A stretch of DNA of 64,000 nt, from the NCBI GenBank assembly GCA_034401135.1, contig JAWZSP010000002.1, positions 310,001 through 374,000 on the forward strand, written 5' to 3'. Position 1 is the stretch's first letter. Each line of letters opens with the position of its first letter. A program made the translations under genes and the position numbers. Under the pieces are notes generated by a model. The model saw nothing but the letters and a program-made list of their open reading frames with translations. It did not search any database and was not told where the DNA came from. This DNA is from Volutella citrinella. Lineage: Eukaryota > Ascomycota > Sordariomycetes > Hypocreales > Nectriaceae. Positions 33,870-44,662 of this stretch are shown piece by piece.

Positions 33870-35452
33870 ATGAGCATTGCCGCCGTGTTCCTGTCCCCGT
33901 GGGCTGTCCTCGCAGCCTTCGTGGTATGGATCTTTTACGACTATTTTGTCACATACCGGGCCCTGCGTCACATCCCAGGGCCCTTTGGCGCTCGCATCTC
34001 GAACCTCTGGCTTCTCATGACGCAGCGAAGGGGCAAGCGCTATCTTCTCGTCGACGAGGCGCATAAGAAGTATGGCAAGGTGATTCGAATCCAGCCAAAC
34101 CACGTCAGCGTCAACAGCGACGCCGCCATCAACGTCATCTACGGCCACGGAAATGGCTTCCTCAAAGCGTAAGCCCAGTCCTGATAGAAGCGATCCGTTT
34201 CAATTGACTAATTGGTGTACATCTCAGTGAGTTCTACGACGCCTTCGTCTCCATCCGACGAGGACTGTTCAACACTCGCTCTCGCCAGGAGCACTCGCGA
34301 AAGCGCAAGATCATCTCCCACACCTTCAGCGTCAAGTCGATTGGCGAATTCGAGCCGTACATGCACAACAACCTGGAGCTCTTTGTGTCCAAATGGGACG
34401 CCATGATCACCACTACGCCCGACCGCGACGGCTATGCGCTGGTCGATTGCCTCAACTGGTTCAACTACCTGGCCTTTGACGTGATTGGCGACTTGGCCTT
34501 TGGAGCGCCCTTCGGCATGCTGGCCGCCGGTGCAGATGTGGCCGAGTTGCGAGAGTCGCCCAGCAGCCCGCCGACGTATGCCCCCGCCGTCGAGATCCTG
34601 AATCGCCGTGGTGAGGTCTCTGCAACGCTCGGATGCCTGCCTCAGCTGAAGCCGTACGCCCGCTGGCTGCCGGATCCCTTCTTCTCCCAGGGCCTCAGCG
34701 CAGTCAACAATCTCGCCGGAATCGCCATTGCTGCTGTCCGCCGACGTCTCGATGCCCCTCCCACGGACCGAAAGGATCTGCTGGCCAGGCTCATGCAGGG
34801 ACGCGATGAGAAGGGCGAGGCCATGGGCAGGGAGGAGCTCACTGCCGAGGCACTGACGCAGCTCATTGCAGGCTCAGACACGACTTCCAATTCATCGTGC
34901 GCCATCCTGTACCACGTCATCCGTACCCCAGGCGTGCTTGCAAAGCTCCGAGAGGAACTTGACGCGGCCATCCCCAGCGACTTGGCTGTGCCCACCTTTG
35001 ACATGGTCAAGAGCCTGCCGTATCTCCAGGCCGTCATCAACGAGGCCCTCCGCATCCACTCCCCGTCCGGAATCGGTCTGCCTCGAGATATCCCCCACAA
35101 CTCGCCCGGCGTGGAGATTGACGGCTACCACTTCCCAGCAGGCACCACTCTCAGCGTGCCGACATACAGCATCCACCACTCCAAGGAGATCTGGGGCTCC
35201 GATGCCGACGAATACCGCCCAGAGCGCTGGGCCAAGGTCACGGAACGACAGAAGAACGCCTTCATCCCCTTCAGCTACGGCCCCAGGGCGTGTGTCGGAC
35301 GCAACGTTGCCGAGATGGAGCTCAAGCTCATCGTCGGGACTTGGGCGCGCAGGTACGACGTTGTGCTGAAGCAGGACGTCATGGAGACCCGCGAGGGTTT
35401 CTTGAGGAAGCCGCTTGCACTGGATATTGGGTTCAAGTTCAGGTCGCCTTAA
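33870..35452 (+). CDS. Cytochrome P450, CYP53-like benzoate 4-monooxygenase
   Basis: Exons 33870-34168 and 34228-35452 give 507 aa. The N-terminal membrane anchor covers about residues 8-28, followed by IPGPFG. The I-helix AGSDTTS, K-helix EALR, YRPERW and the heme-binding FSYGPRACVG (heme Cys at about 455) are all present. The segments AHKKYGKVIRI, YGHGNGFLK, FYDAFVSIRRGLFNTR and WFNYLAFDVIGDLAFGAPFGML match what I know of CYP53 benzoate para-hydroxylases, which hydroxylate benzoate at the ER to 4-hydroxybenzoate in aromatic catabolism and detoxification. P450 status is certain; the CYP53 call rests on remembered family sequence. The gene follows the tyrosinase in the same direction. Confidence 0.9.
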
Positions 35453-36391
35453 GTCACCCCATGTCAGTGGCGGTACTGTGGAGCCGAACGGGTTGCAGGG
35501 AGGACTACCTACTTCAAGCAGTATGGAGAATGACATCATTAGTCCAGGGTTCCGGTAGCAGGGTAGTCAAAGTACCAGTGAAAAAATATCATGAAGCGTT
35601 ACTCCCAGCTTGACCCCCTGTTGACATAGGAGTTCAATGAGAGGGAGGATGCAATATATGCAAGGAACCAATACATCAGTACAAGGAATCACCTTGTCTG
35701 CGCTCGCCCCTCTAGAATATGATGAATCACAACTACCAGCGGTTGGCTGATAATCACCTCGAGCGACGAAAAACACCGCATGTGCATTCGATGGCGCAGT
35801 AGCGTGGCACAAGGTGACTTGCATTGCACACCCCCACACCAGACGATACCGCCTCCTGGTTGATTAAGAGCGTCTCCTTCTCAGATAGACCAGAATTGAT
35901 ATTTGTCCGTTTTCTTCTGGCTAGCCTAAGCGCCTTGCTGATCCTGCTCCATGTCGATGTGGCTCATGCGTCGCCCATTACGAACAATTGTCCGTTTCAC
36001 ACAAGACCCACCCCCGGGATCCTAGCCTCGACATTGAGGTTAGCTTAAGCGCCTCCGACACAACCGCGCCCATGGCTATCCAATCATGTCACATTGCTAC
36101 TTATCCAGCTGCCAAATCCCCATGGCCAGAGAACCAGCTGTTACTCCGTCGGCTAGCCTAGCCACGCCAGATCCGTGCTTTCATGATAAGCAACCATGCG
36201 AGTCAGCTCATAATGACAGGTTATCTGCGGAGAGATGGGTCTAGAGAGAGCTGCTCCTGCGCCGGCTTCCCGCTACCCCGGATCCATCAGCCTCCAAGCG
36301 TATGGTCAACCGATTCCCCCAGACTCTAGCCCCCTGGTCGCCCATGAGTCGAGGCCCGCGAAAGATTCAAGCTCGGTCACTTCCCCCAGAC
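35453..36391. other. Intergenic, no gene supported
   Basis: The region between the P450 stop and the amino acid transporter promoter shows only short frames without domain character. Confidence 0.5.
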
Positions 36392-36397
36392 TATAAA
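36392..36397 (+). promoter_or_regulatory. TATA box of the AAAP transporter gene
   Basis: TATAAA lies 83 nt upstream of the ATG at 36480, a typical spacing. Assigned from sequence and position only. Confidence 0.5.
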
Positions 36398-36479
36398 GAA
36401 CGCCCGCATGGCCACGTTTTGAAACCTTCCAAAAAGCAACTTCTACACAGAACTCCATTCCAACAGTCCCCGATACAAC

Positions 36480-38145
36480 ATGTCTGAGAAGATGAAGCAC
36501 GAAGACCCCGAGATGCTAGGGCACTCCTCCTCCAGGCCCGCATCTATGCAGGACACAACCAACGATGCAGTCTTTGGAGCAATCACCGAAGACGGCCCCA
36601 ACTACCGCAGCGTACGTAACGCATCACTCCCGATGTGCAGGTGTCGTGCATATGCCAGCCAAGAACTGCAGTTCCCACTAACGCCCTTTCTAGCTCGGTT
36701 GGATCGGGACAGTCATCCTCATGTGCAAGACCATGATTGGCCTGGGTGTGCTGTCCATCCCAAAAGCCTTTGACACGCTCGGCCTCATCCCCGGCATCAT
36801 CATCCTGCTGACGATTTCTGTCATTTGCACGTGGGGAATGTACATTGTCGGCGTGTTCAAGCTCAACCACCGCGAGATATACGGCATCGACGACGTCGGG
36901 TTCAAGCTGTATGGCGTTATTGGCAAGGAGTTTCTTGGCGCCGCGTGCTGCATCTGTATGTTTCACGACAACTCCCCCTTCTCCCCAGTAGATGTAATAC
37001 GCGTTTACTAACGGGCTCGTGTCCCAGACTGGATCTTTGTGGTGGGCTCCGGAATGCTCAGCCTTTCCATCTCCTTGAACGCAATCTCAACACACGGGAC
37101 TTGCACTGCCGTGTTCGTCGCTGTCGCTGCCATCGTCGCATTCGGACTGTCCTGCATCCGCACGTTGGGCCGCATGAGCTGGCTTGCCTGGGCCGGCGTC
37201 ATCAGCATCCTCGTCGCCAGTAGGTATCCCAGCTTGCAAGTCGTCGGTTGGACTCTTTTCTAATTTCCATGTCCTCAGTCGTCACCGTTACCATCGCCGT
37301 CGGAGTCCAGGACCGGCCCGCCTCGGCACCCCAGACGGGCCCCTGGCAGTCCGATTACCAGTTGTTCAAGAATCCTTCCTTCCTCCAGGCCGCTTCGGCC
37401 ATCTCGTCCCTCATCTTTGCATTTGCCGGGACCCCGGCTTTCTTCCCCATTGTCGCGGAGATGCGCGAGCCCCGTCACTACACCCGCTCTCTGCTGTGCT
37501 GCATGTCCATTGTCACTGGAACCTATCTGGTTATCGGCATTGTCGTCTATTATTTCGCCGGCTCTTTCGTTGCGTCCCCGGCTCTGGGTTCTGCTGGTGT
37601 TCTGATGAAGAAGGTCTGCTATGGGATTGCCATTATCGGACTCCTCGCCTCGACGACCATTATGGCCCACGTGAGTCATCTAATCAGCCCCTGAAGATGA
37701 GAAATACTTACCAAATGTACAGATGACGGCCAAGGTCGTGTTCGTTCGCCTGCTCCGTGGCACCGAGCACTTGACGGCCAACACTATGCGCCACTGGGTG
37801 ACTTGGATCGGATGCACGTTCGGCGTCATCGTCATCGCGTACATCATTGCAAGCTCCATCCCCGTCTTCAACACGCTCATCTCGCTCATCGGCGCCTTGT
37901 TCGGCACGCTGCTGTCGTTCCAGCCAATGGCCCTTATGTGGTTCTACGACAACTGGAGCACTGAGAAGAGGACGCGGGACACTCGCTGGTATTTGATGGT
38001 TGTCTGGTGCATGTTTGTGATTGCCTCGGGCACCTTTATGATGGTAGCAGGAACCTACGGCTCCGTCGTCGAGATTATCAACGACTACAAGGAGACGGGA
38101 GGCTCGGCTGCCTTCTCATGCGCCGACAACTCCAACTCTGTCTAG
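36480..38145 (+). CDS. AAAP-family amino acid transporter (neutral amino acid permease-like)
   Basis: Exons 36480-36611, 36694-36955, 37028-37219, 37279-37670 and 37723-38145 close to 466 aa. A hydrophilic N-terminus of about 45 residues (likely cytosolic, a possible ubiquitination region) precedes about eleven membrane segments. TM1 holds GTVILMCKTMIGLGVLSIP, typical of the Aa_trans superfamily. Later landmarks are GMYIVGVF, FAFAGTPAFFPIVAEMREP and KVCYGIAIIGLLAS. Such fungal members resemble the Neurospora mtr-type neutral and aromatic amino acid permease and act as proton symporters in the plasma membrane. The stop lies only about 90 nt before the next membrane-protein reading frame on the same strand. 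Confidence 0.92.
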
Positions 38146-38233
38146 CCCAACTCAATAGTATTAGAACTATTAGATTGTAACCCTAAGATCCTTGATATTT
38201 GTACCCTGCAGCGCCAAGGTGCTAGTGTCGCAG

Positions 38234-39437
38234 ATTCGTGACAGAGTGGACAATCTCGCACGTGACCCACTTCCCCCTGAAGGATCTTCCTGTTGACAAT
38301 GGCCTCATCGCGCAGACACTTGCGACACCAACAATCGCTCTCGTTGCATGTCGCGTGGGCATCTATCGTCGCGTCATGTTGCTGTCATTTATCCTCTGGG
38401 TCGTCTACAACCTCTCCTTCGTGATACCATGTGCAATTCTGGTCAGTCTAGCGCGCGTCCTGGGCTTTTGTGGCGCCACCAAACACAGGGCACCACAGGG
38501 CACCAGGCACTCCCGGGCGGGGCAACTCAATCGCTAACTGCGCACCCAGCTCTACTACACCATCAATTCCGTCTTTCCTGTGCTGGCTGCCGTCGAGGAC
38601 ATTGAAGCCCCCATCTACGGGTCCCTAGAGCTCGGCCATGCCGTCGACGACGAAGATGACGGCGGGATCTCGCTGCGACACAAGACTGCTGGCAACGCTC
38701 GCGCAGTCAGCACCAGCCTACGGTCCATGATGCGCCTGCTGTACTCGGACAGAAGGTGCTTTTCACTCGTTCGCGGATGCAGCTGGCTTCTTCTGTGGAA
38801 CATTTCCAGAGGCCTGATGCTGCTCGTCAATCTGAAGCTGTCGTCAGCTGTCGGGTTCGTGGCCCAGATTCTCGTGCCGCTGGCCCTGCTCCAGCTTCAC
38901 ACTCTCTGGGTGCACACCGTCATCACCTCGTCCAGCTCCAAACCCTTGCTGGCCCGGCTCGTGCCTGCCAAGAAGGCATTTCTTACCGTCGGCCCGCCCA
39001 TGCTTCTGTTCCTCACAGCCGACGCCATCACGCAGCGCATCCTCCTGCTGACGTACCGCGCAACGGAAATGAAGGTGTGGGACTTTACGTATATCGGCGA
39101 GATACAGAACGGGTTCCGATTCTGGCTCGTATCGGGGCTCTTGACCTTCTTCGTCACCGTCCCTACGCATCTGCTGCTTGTGCGCGTCGAAGCTTCGCTG
39201 CTCCCGGCCGATGAGAAGACGATCGTTCCTCTCGACCCAGCCTTGACGGACGGAGTGCGGGACGAGGGCCTTCTGGCCATGGTAGAGGCATGGAAGTCGT
39301 TGACGCGTCCTACGGTGGTCAATCTGGTGTTTTTGTACTTTAGGATCTTCCTCGTCATTGTGGTCGGCACCGGGATAGTCGGGTTCATTGACTTTTCGTG
39401 GTGGCTATTCATGGCCTTTGAGAGCTGGAGGTTTTGA
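38234..39437 (+). CDS. Conserved fungal multipass membrane protein, 5' end unresolved
   Basis: A clear coding path runs from about 38234 through the splice 38441/38550 to the stop at 39437 (about 364 residues). Hydrophobic segments lie near the N-terminus (FILWVVYNLSFVIPCAIL), in the middle and at the very C-terminus. Internal landmarks are VLAAVEDIEAPIYG and RVEASLLPADEKTIVPLDPAL, the latter resembling a motif of uncharacterised ascomycete membrane proteins. No in-frame ATG exists before the first conserved residues: the frame opens after a TAG at 38223-38225 and its first start-like codon is GTG at 38238. One splice-compatible option begins at an ATG at 38118 inside the upstream transporter exon (38118-38176 joined to 38234), giving 384 aa; it is in phase but speculative. 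Sequence error or a lost start are alternatives. Confidence 0.7.
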
Positions 39438-40010
39438 ATAGCGGTATTTTGGTCATGTAATATCCCTCCAGAGGCCATTCATAGGCTGGATTAATGTCAC
39501 CGTCTGCTCCGTTACTTGCTGCTTAGTATTTCGGATTTTGACGCACACTGCCGCCGACCTCCGACTTGATCAATGCTTCCCTTTCCCCGCCGCCCGGTGA
39601 TTACTCGATGAGGAAATCGCCGGTCGTATCTTCAGCCATCACGGAGGCCTCAGCGCTTAGTCGGGCCTTCAGTCCATGGAAAATGGAATTAAATCACAGA
39701 GACTATTGACGGAATATTATTGATGCATCCATGTTACTTCTTGGTGTAGAGTCCTAATCTCGATGGCCCGAAATGTATCAATTCTATCACGTAGGGTAGG
39801 CATACGCGGACTCTCCAATCGTGCTAAGCGAGCGACATCCCAGCATCCACCAAGTTTCACGCTGCCTAATTCGGGCCAACGCTAGTCAGCCCACGCCCGT
39901 AAACACTCGTAATCGGTCGGCCGTAAGCAGCGTCTGGCCGACGTCGTTCACGATGAAGAATCTTCCTCTGACATCTATCCGCGTGCCAGCCGTAGCAAGA
40001 GACGGCCATC
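39438..40010. other. Intergenic, no gene supported
   Basis: 573 nt of moderately AT-rich sequence between two plus-strand genes, without a coding frame of note. Confidence 0.5.
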
Positions 40011-41461
40011 ATGGGCAACTATCGAGACGATGCCAACGCTGACGCCGTGTCACTGCGTACGACACCGGAGAGCGCCTACACTGACGACGACTATGCCGAC
40101 GACGTGCCCGACATCCTGACCCCTCCACCGACGTACGAAGACAGCGGCAGCACCAGCGGCAGCACGAGCGGCAGCACGCACCCCTTCAGCGACAATGCCA
40201 CCGAGGCCAACAACGACCCATTCGATGGCGACGGCCAGACCGATGGCAACAATGATGGCAACAACCATAACAATGGCCAAGCCGAGAACCGAGAGGAGGA
40301 GATGGAGGGCCTCGTCTTCAAAATGGGTACTGGCACACCCGAATACCACTTCGAAAGTACCTCGCGCCACCTCTTCTCCAAGCGAACCAAGATCAGCGGC
40401 GAGGTCCACGACCTGCAAGACCCGCGATCCGACCGCGACCCGGCCTTCCTCCAGCGCTGGGTCCGCATCATGGCCGCCTACCCGCCGGCGCCGTACATCC
40501 ACATCACCGGCACCCACCGCGAGACACGCACCGACCGCGACGGCAAGCGGAGCCGCCACGACGTGACCGACTTCCGCATCCTCGTCAGCATGCAGAACTA
40601 CCTGTGGGCCAACTTCCAGCCCGGCTCTTACAGTCATATGAAGATGGTGACGGTCGACAATGGCGACAAGACGTACCGCGGCACCGTCCTCAAGAAGCGT
40701 GCACCGGGGGCCAAGCAGGATATTGAAGTTGGCGGCGCGCCCAAGCCCAAGCTGCAGGAATGGTGCCATCGTTATTGTGCCAGCTCTGCGAGCAACCGAG
40801 TGTAAGACACTTCATCCATGCTTGCTCTCTGCATTGTTCCTATACTGACAATCACCACAGCTTTCGCCTCGAACGTACAGTCACCGGCCTTGACGAACAA
40901 TTGTTGCGCAGCCGCCTCACGGGCATCATCCGAAGCACAAACTACAAGGGCCACCTCTCCATCGAGTTCCCCGTAGCCGACCGCGCCGTCGACGTATACT
41001 CGAGCAGCCTCCTCAACGGCTGGCGCCTCACCACCTGGATCCGCTGGATCTTCTACCTGACATTCCTGTGGATCTTCGCCTGGCCCGTCCTGCTGCTGAC
41101 CACCAAGCGCTACCACGTCGTGCGCACCGAGTGGCCCTTTTCGCAGGCCGACGCCCAGGGCAACAAGCGGTACACGACTGTCAGCGAGGAGCAGTGGCTC
41201 GACAAGTTCGCCCCGGCCATCAAGCAGCTGTGCCTCGACCGCTACGACGGCCTCTCTGGTGATTCTCACTTGCAGGAGGTCCTGGCTAGGCCGGAGACGC
41301 ACCAGCCGCCGTCTATTGACTTCCGGGTCGGCCAGGCTGCCGTCAATGCGGCGGCGAGCGCTTTCCGAGGCGGTCCGATGAATGCCGTGAACCAGGTCAG
41401 CGGCCTGATGCGCTTCGCTGGTGGCGCGCAGGATCCCGTTGGTTGGGGATTCGATTCGTAA
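40011..41461 (+). CDS. Conserved fungal protein with PPxY motif and hydrophobic segment
   Basis: Exons 40011-40801 and 40861-41461 give 463 aa. The first about 100 residues are acidic and disordered, with a PPTY (39-42) that fits the PPxY motif bound by WW domains of Rsp5/NEDD4-type ubiquitin ligases, then three SGST-type repeats coded by a trinucleotide-rich tract at 40141-40180 and an Asn/Asp/Gly-rich stretch. A folded region follows with conserved-looking AYPPAPYIHITGTHRETR, DFRILVSMQNYLW and LTGIIRSTNYKGHLSIEFP. One hydrophobic segment (WIRWIFYLTFLWIFAWPVLLL) precedes KRYHVVRTEWPFS. I know such proteins as uncharacterised ascomycete proteins without an assigned function. A role as a membrane-linked ubiquitin-ligase client or adaptor is a hypothesis from the motif. 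Confidence 0.88.
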
Positions 41462-41731
41462 AACGCCTTGATGGATGATTGTTAGGAAAGATGGGAAGGA
41501 CTCGAGCCGTGTGAATGATTGTCGGATTGACCTCTACGTAAATGTCTGTTTGTGTGTATGTGTGTCTGCCTAGATGTAGCCATTGAACCAAGTCCATGAT
41601 TACTATAGCTTTGTTGGGATCCCGGCTTGTTCAAGCAGCTACATCGCACAAGCTCCTGTAAGTTCACGGTGCCCTGTGACATAGCTTCATTTCCCCTCCA
41701 AGACGGCGCCATATTGAAGTACTTGCGACCC

Positions 41732-43702
41732 TTAAGAGGGCCTTCCGGCCTTACACCGTCCTTTTGGGTTGAAATAATGGTAATACTTGGGCGAAAACGT
41801 CTCATTCCCATAGACGCTCCCGCCATAGACCAAGTAGCCATTGCTCTCTTCAAAGGGTATCCCGTAGATTTCGTCGGCCGTGCCAATTGCCCAAACACTC
41901 TGCATCCCTATACGACAACAATCATAATTAGCCACCAGTTACATCACGGCTTCGAGACATGCATTGAGCGGAAGGAGTAGACTGTACCCATAATCATGTG
42001 CTGCAGCGTGTGGCAGTGAATCATCCAGATGCCAGGCTGCTCTACCCGAATCCTCCAGGCGCGCCATCCCGCCGGCACTCCTGGGCCAGCATTCTTGGTG
42101 TATCGGTACAGCATGGTCGTGTCTCTCTTGACAGCTTCATATCCCAAGTCGCGGATCTTCTTCTCATTGGCCTCGGCATCGTACGTGCCGTTGCCGCTCC
42201 CAATGTCGTAGTAGTGCTGGCCATGCGCGTGGAAGGGGTGGTCGTCCACTCCCCCGTTGTTGTTCCACAGCGATCCGTGATTCTGCAACACTATCTCGAG
42301 CACCTCGCCTGGCACCGCTGCAAATGCTTTGACTCTCGGGTCCCATCCGTTGTTGGCCAGGGCAACCCCGTAGTCTGGCATGGCTTCCTGTCCACGGTTG
42401 TAGACGTCGACGAGCATGGGCGTGTGGAAGACATCAGGTGTCCAGGTCAGATTGTTCATGACCCAGATGGTCTGGTTCTGGGCGTTTCCAATCTGCCATG
42501 TCTCTATGGTGACACGCCTGGTCACCTCAGAGAGTGTCGGCATACCCCTTCCCTTGCGCTTGGGGTGCAGGGGCGTCAGCTTGTACTCGAGCCAGTCGTA
42601 GGTCGAGTTGGTCAAGTTGAACGGCGGGATATCGGGTACAGACAACTCGGGCCGCTTTGACTCGGAGTGGGAAGATGGCTGTGAGTATCGGAATACAGCG
42701 TAGCTTCTAAAGACGGTGGGTCGTTCTCTGGTTTCAAACTGCAGCAGGTAGTCCGTCCTGTTGCTCTCCTTAATCTCCTCGGCCGACTTTGCAGTAAACA
42801 GCACGTCAAACCGCTGACCCGACCCGAGTTGCATCCTCTCTACCGTTACCGGCTTCGTCTTCTCGCCTCCGTCCACCTGGACAATGGTGAAAGGGCAGGC
42901 ATGGTCCTCGAGCTGCATTATCAAGTGCGACAGTGCCGTCGCGCCGATCCAGCGCAGGCGATATGTCTTGCCGGGCTCGACGTGTACAACTGGGAGAGAG
43001 CAGCTGCTTTGGCCTGCCTGGGGACTATGCCCCAAGCCAACGCCGACGCCATTCAGCAGGACGCCATTCGTCTCGCCGCTCCAGACCATTGGCGATGCCA
43101 ACAACCCTTTGGTCATGTTGGCGTCCGTCTTGTTGAAGTAGTCGCCCCACAGCAGCGTGCGCTCCTCGTTGTACTTGTGGGGATAGTTGCCGCAGTCCTC
43201 GACGATGAGAGGGCCATACGCTGTCAGGGCCTGCATCCCTACATGCGAGTGGTAGAAGTAGGTGCCGCCGTCACCCGGCTCTGTCGATACCTCGTAGTCG
43301 AAGAAGTGGCCAGGCGGAATCGGCCACTGCGATGCCAGCTCGCTGCCATCGGCGAATGGAGCCATGCGCATTGCCAAACCATGCCAATGCTGCGTCATCC
43401 GGAGTTAGCGCATATCCATATACATGGGGCATCACCTTTACCATTGTGAGGTTGCTGTCTTGCATGTCGTTATGGACGCGGATCCAGCTCACCTGCCCGG
43501 CGGCGAGCCGGATCTCAGGCCCGGGCGACGTGCCATTGACGACAGCGCTGTATCTCTTCTCACATGCCACGTCAATAATCTTGGCTGTGACCCGGAGCAC
43601 ATGGTCAGGCTGGAATGTTTCGTCATGGATCGTCAGCTTGGCCTGCACCGTCGTGACGCCAAGCAGCGCGACAAGCACATGCGACAGCCATAGGAACCGC
43701 AT
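41732..43702 (-). CDS. Secreted multicopper oxidase (laccase / ascorbate oxidase-like)
   Basis: Exons 43702-43442, 43389-41988 and 41907-41732 close to 612 aa. Residues 1-21 form a signal peptide. All four copper-binding blocks are present: HWHG at 88-91, YFYHSHVGMQ, HPFHAHGQHYY, and HCHTLQHMIMGM with the type-1 Cys between two His. Three cupredoxin domains are implied by length. The third exon supplies the Met after the last His block and a C-terminal tail (SVWAIGTADEIYG onward), so the splice is needed for a complete type-1 site. Such enzymes couple oxidation of phenols, ascorbate or metals to reduction of oxygen to water. The copper blocks do not separate laccase from ascorbate oxidase with certainty; I lean to the ascorbate-oxidase-like ascomycete group. 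A TATA box lies about 60 nt upstream. Confidence 0.93.
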
Positions 43703-43760
43703 TTTGGTTTGCACACAGTCTTGGAAGTGAGTGCCCGACTGCTGGGGGTCTCACACAGCG

Positions 43761-43770
43761 ATATTTATAA
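43761..43770 (-). promoter_or_regulatory. TATA box of the multicopper oxidase gene
   Basis: Minus-strand TTATAAATAT lies 59-68 nt upstream of the ATG at 43702. It is among the clearest TATA elements in the window. Confidence 0.55.
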
Positions 43771-44662
43771 GGCGCAAATGCACGAGAAACAGGCCAAAGG
43801 ATCCTCGACGTGATGTCATTCCATTGGCATAGCCTGCGCGCGTGTCAGCACTACGGCGATGTGCAGGACAGCACGCGGCGGATCGCGCCCGACTGGGCTA
43901 GCCACGGCAATCTCGGTATTGCGGCTGGTTCCGCTATTGTCGCACAAGGGAGCGGCGAAAGAGACAAGAAATCAGCCGGGATCGTCACGACGTGATACGA
44001 ATACTCGCATTCACGCGCTACCCTCGCATGAGGCATACACCGACCACCACAAGCACGACATGTCCGTAGATATGAGGCTGCACCTCTGAATGTTCCTCAA
44101 TCCATGGCCCTTTCGATGGAGCACAATGTATTTCGTTTGTTTTGCTTGTGGCTTGGTAAAAGAATGTGGTCGTGCATCTTTAGCCAATCAGCGCTCGCCA
44201 GCTGAGACGAGGACCATGACGTGTCACAGAATTTAGTGAAGCCGGATGCTGACTCTGTTTACACTGGTAGACGCCATGCTTGTTTTCAGATCGCAAGATT
44301 AAGTAGATGGATGTCGTGCATGTTGAGCTGTCAGCTGGGGAAGCTGTCAGCTGGGTAAGCCAATGCAACTTGACTTGGTTCATAACACACCCGCCACGGC
44401 TTTAAATGGCCTAAGTATTCGCAGCGAGAAATGACCAATTTACGATAACAAATAACGAAGAGCCTCTTCAGATTACATCTAGGAATCTGATCGATGACTG
44501 GTGTGCCGTGTCTGAGCTTGGGAGTCGACCTGAGCACAGATTAGGCCGTCAATTCAACTTGAAGGAATTCAATATTTTTGAAAATAAGTTGACCATTTCT
44601 TTCGTGACACAGCTATCGTAGCTTCATACTGAGACTTTTGATTTACATGTTTGATCCGTTCA
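43771..44662. other. Intergenic, no gene supported; short direct repeat
   Basis: This region separates the multicopper oxidase promoter from the sulfatase stop. A 14-bp direct repeat AGCTGTCAGCTGGG occurs at 44326-44339 and 44342-44355. The frames present are short and featureless. Confidence 0.5.

Noticed and set aside
40050..40769. 239-residue minus-strand frame
   Set aside because: Antisense shadow of the PPxY protein; Val/Ala/Gly-rich low-complexity translation.
41998..42660. 220-residue plus-strand frame
   Set aside because: Lies opposite the multicopper oxidase exon that carries copper motifs.
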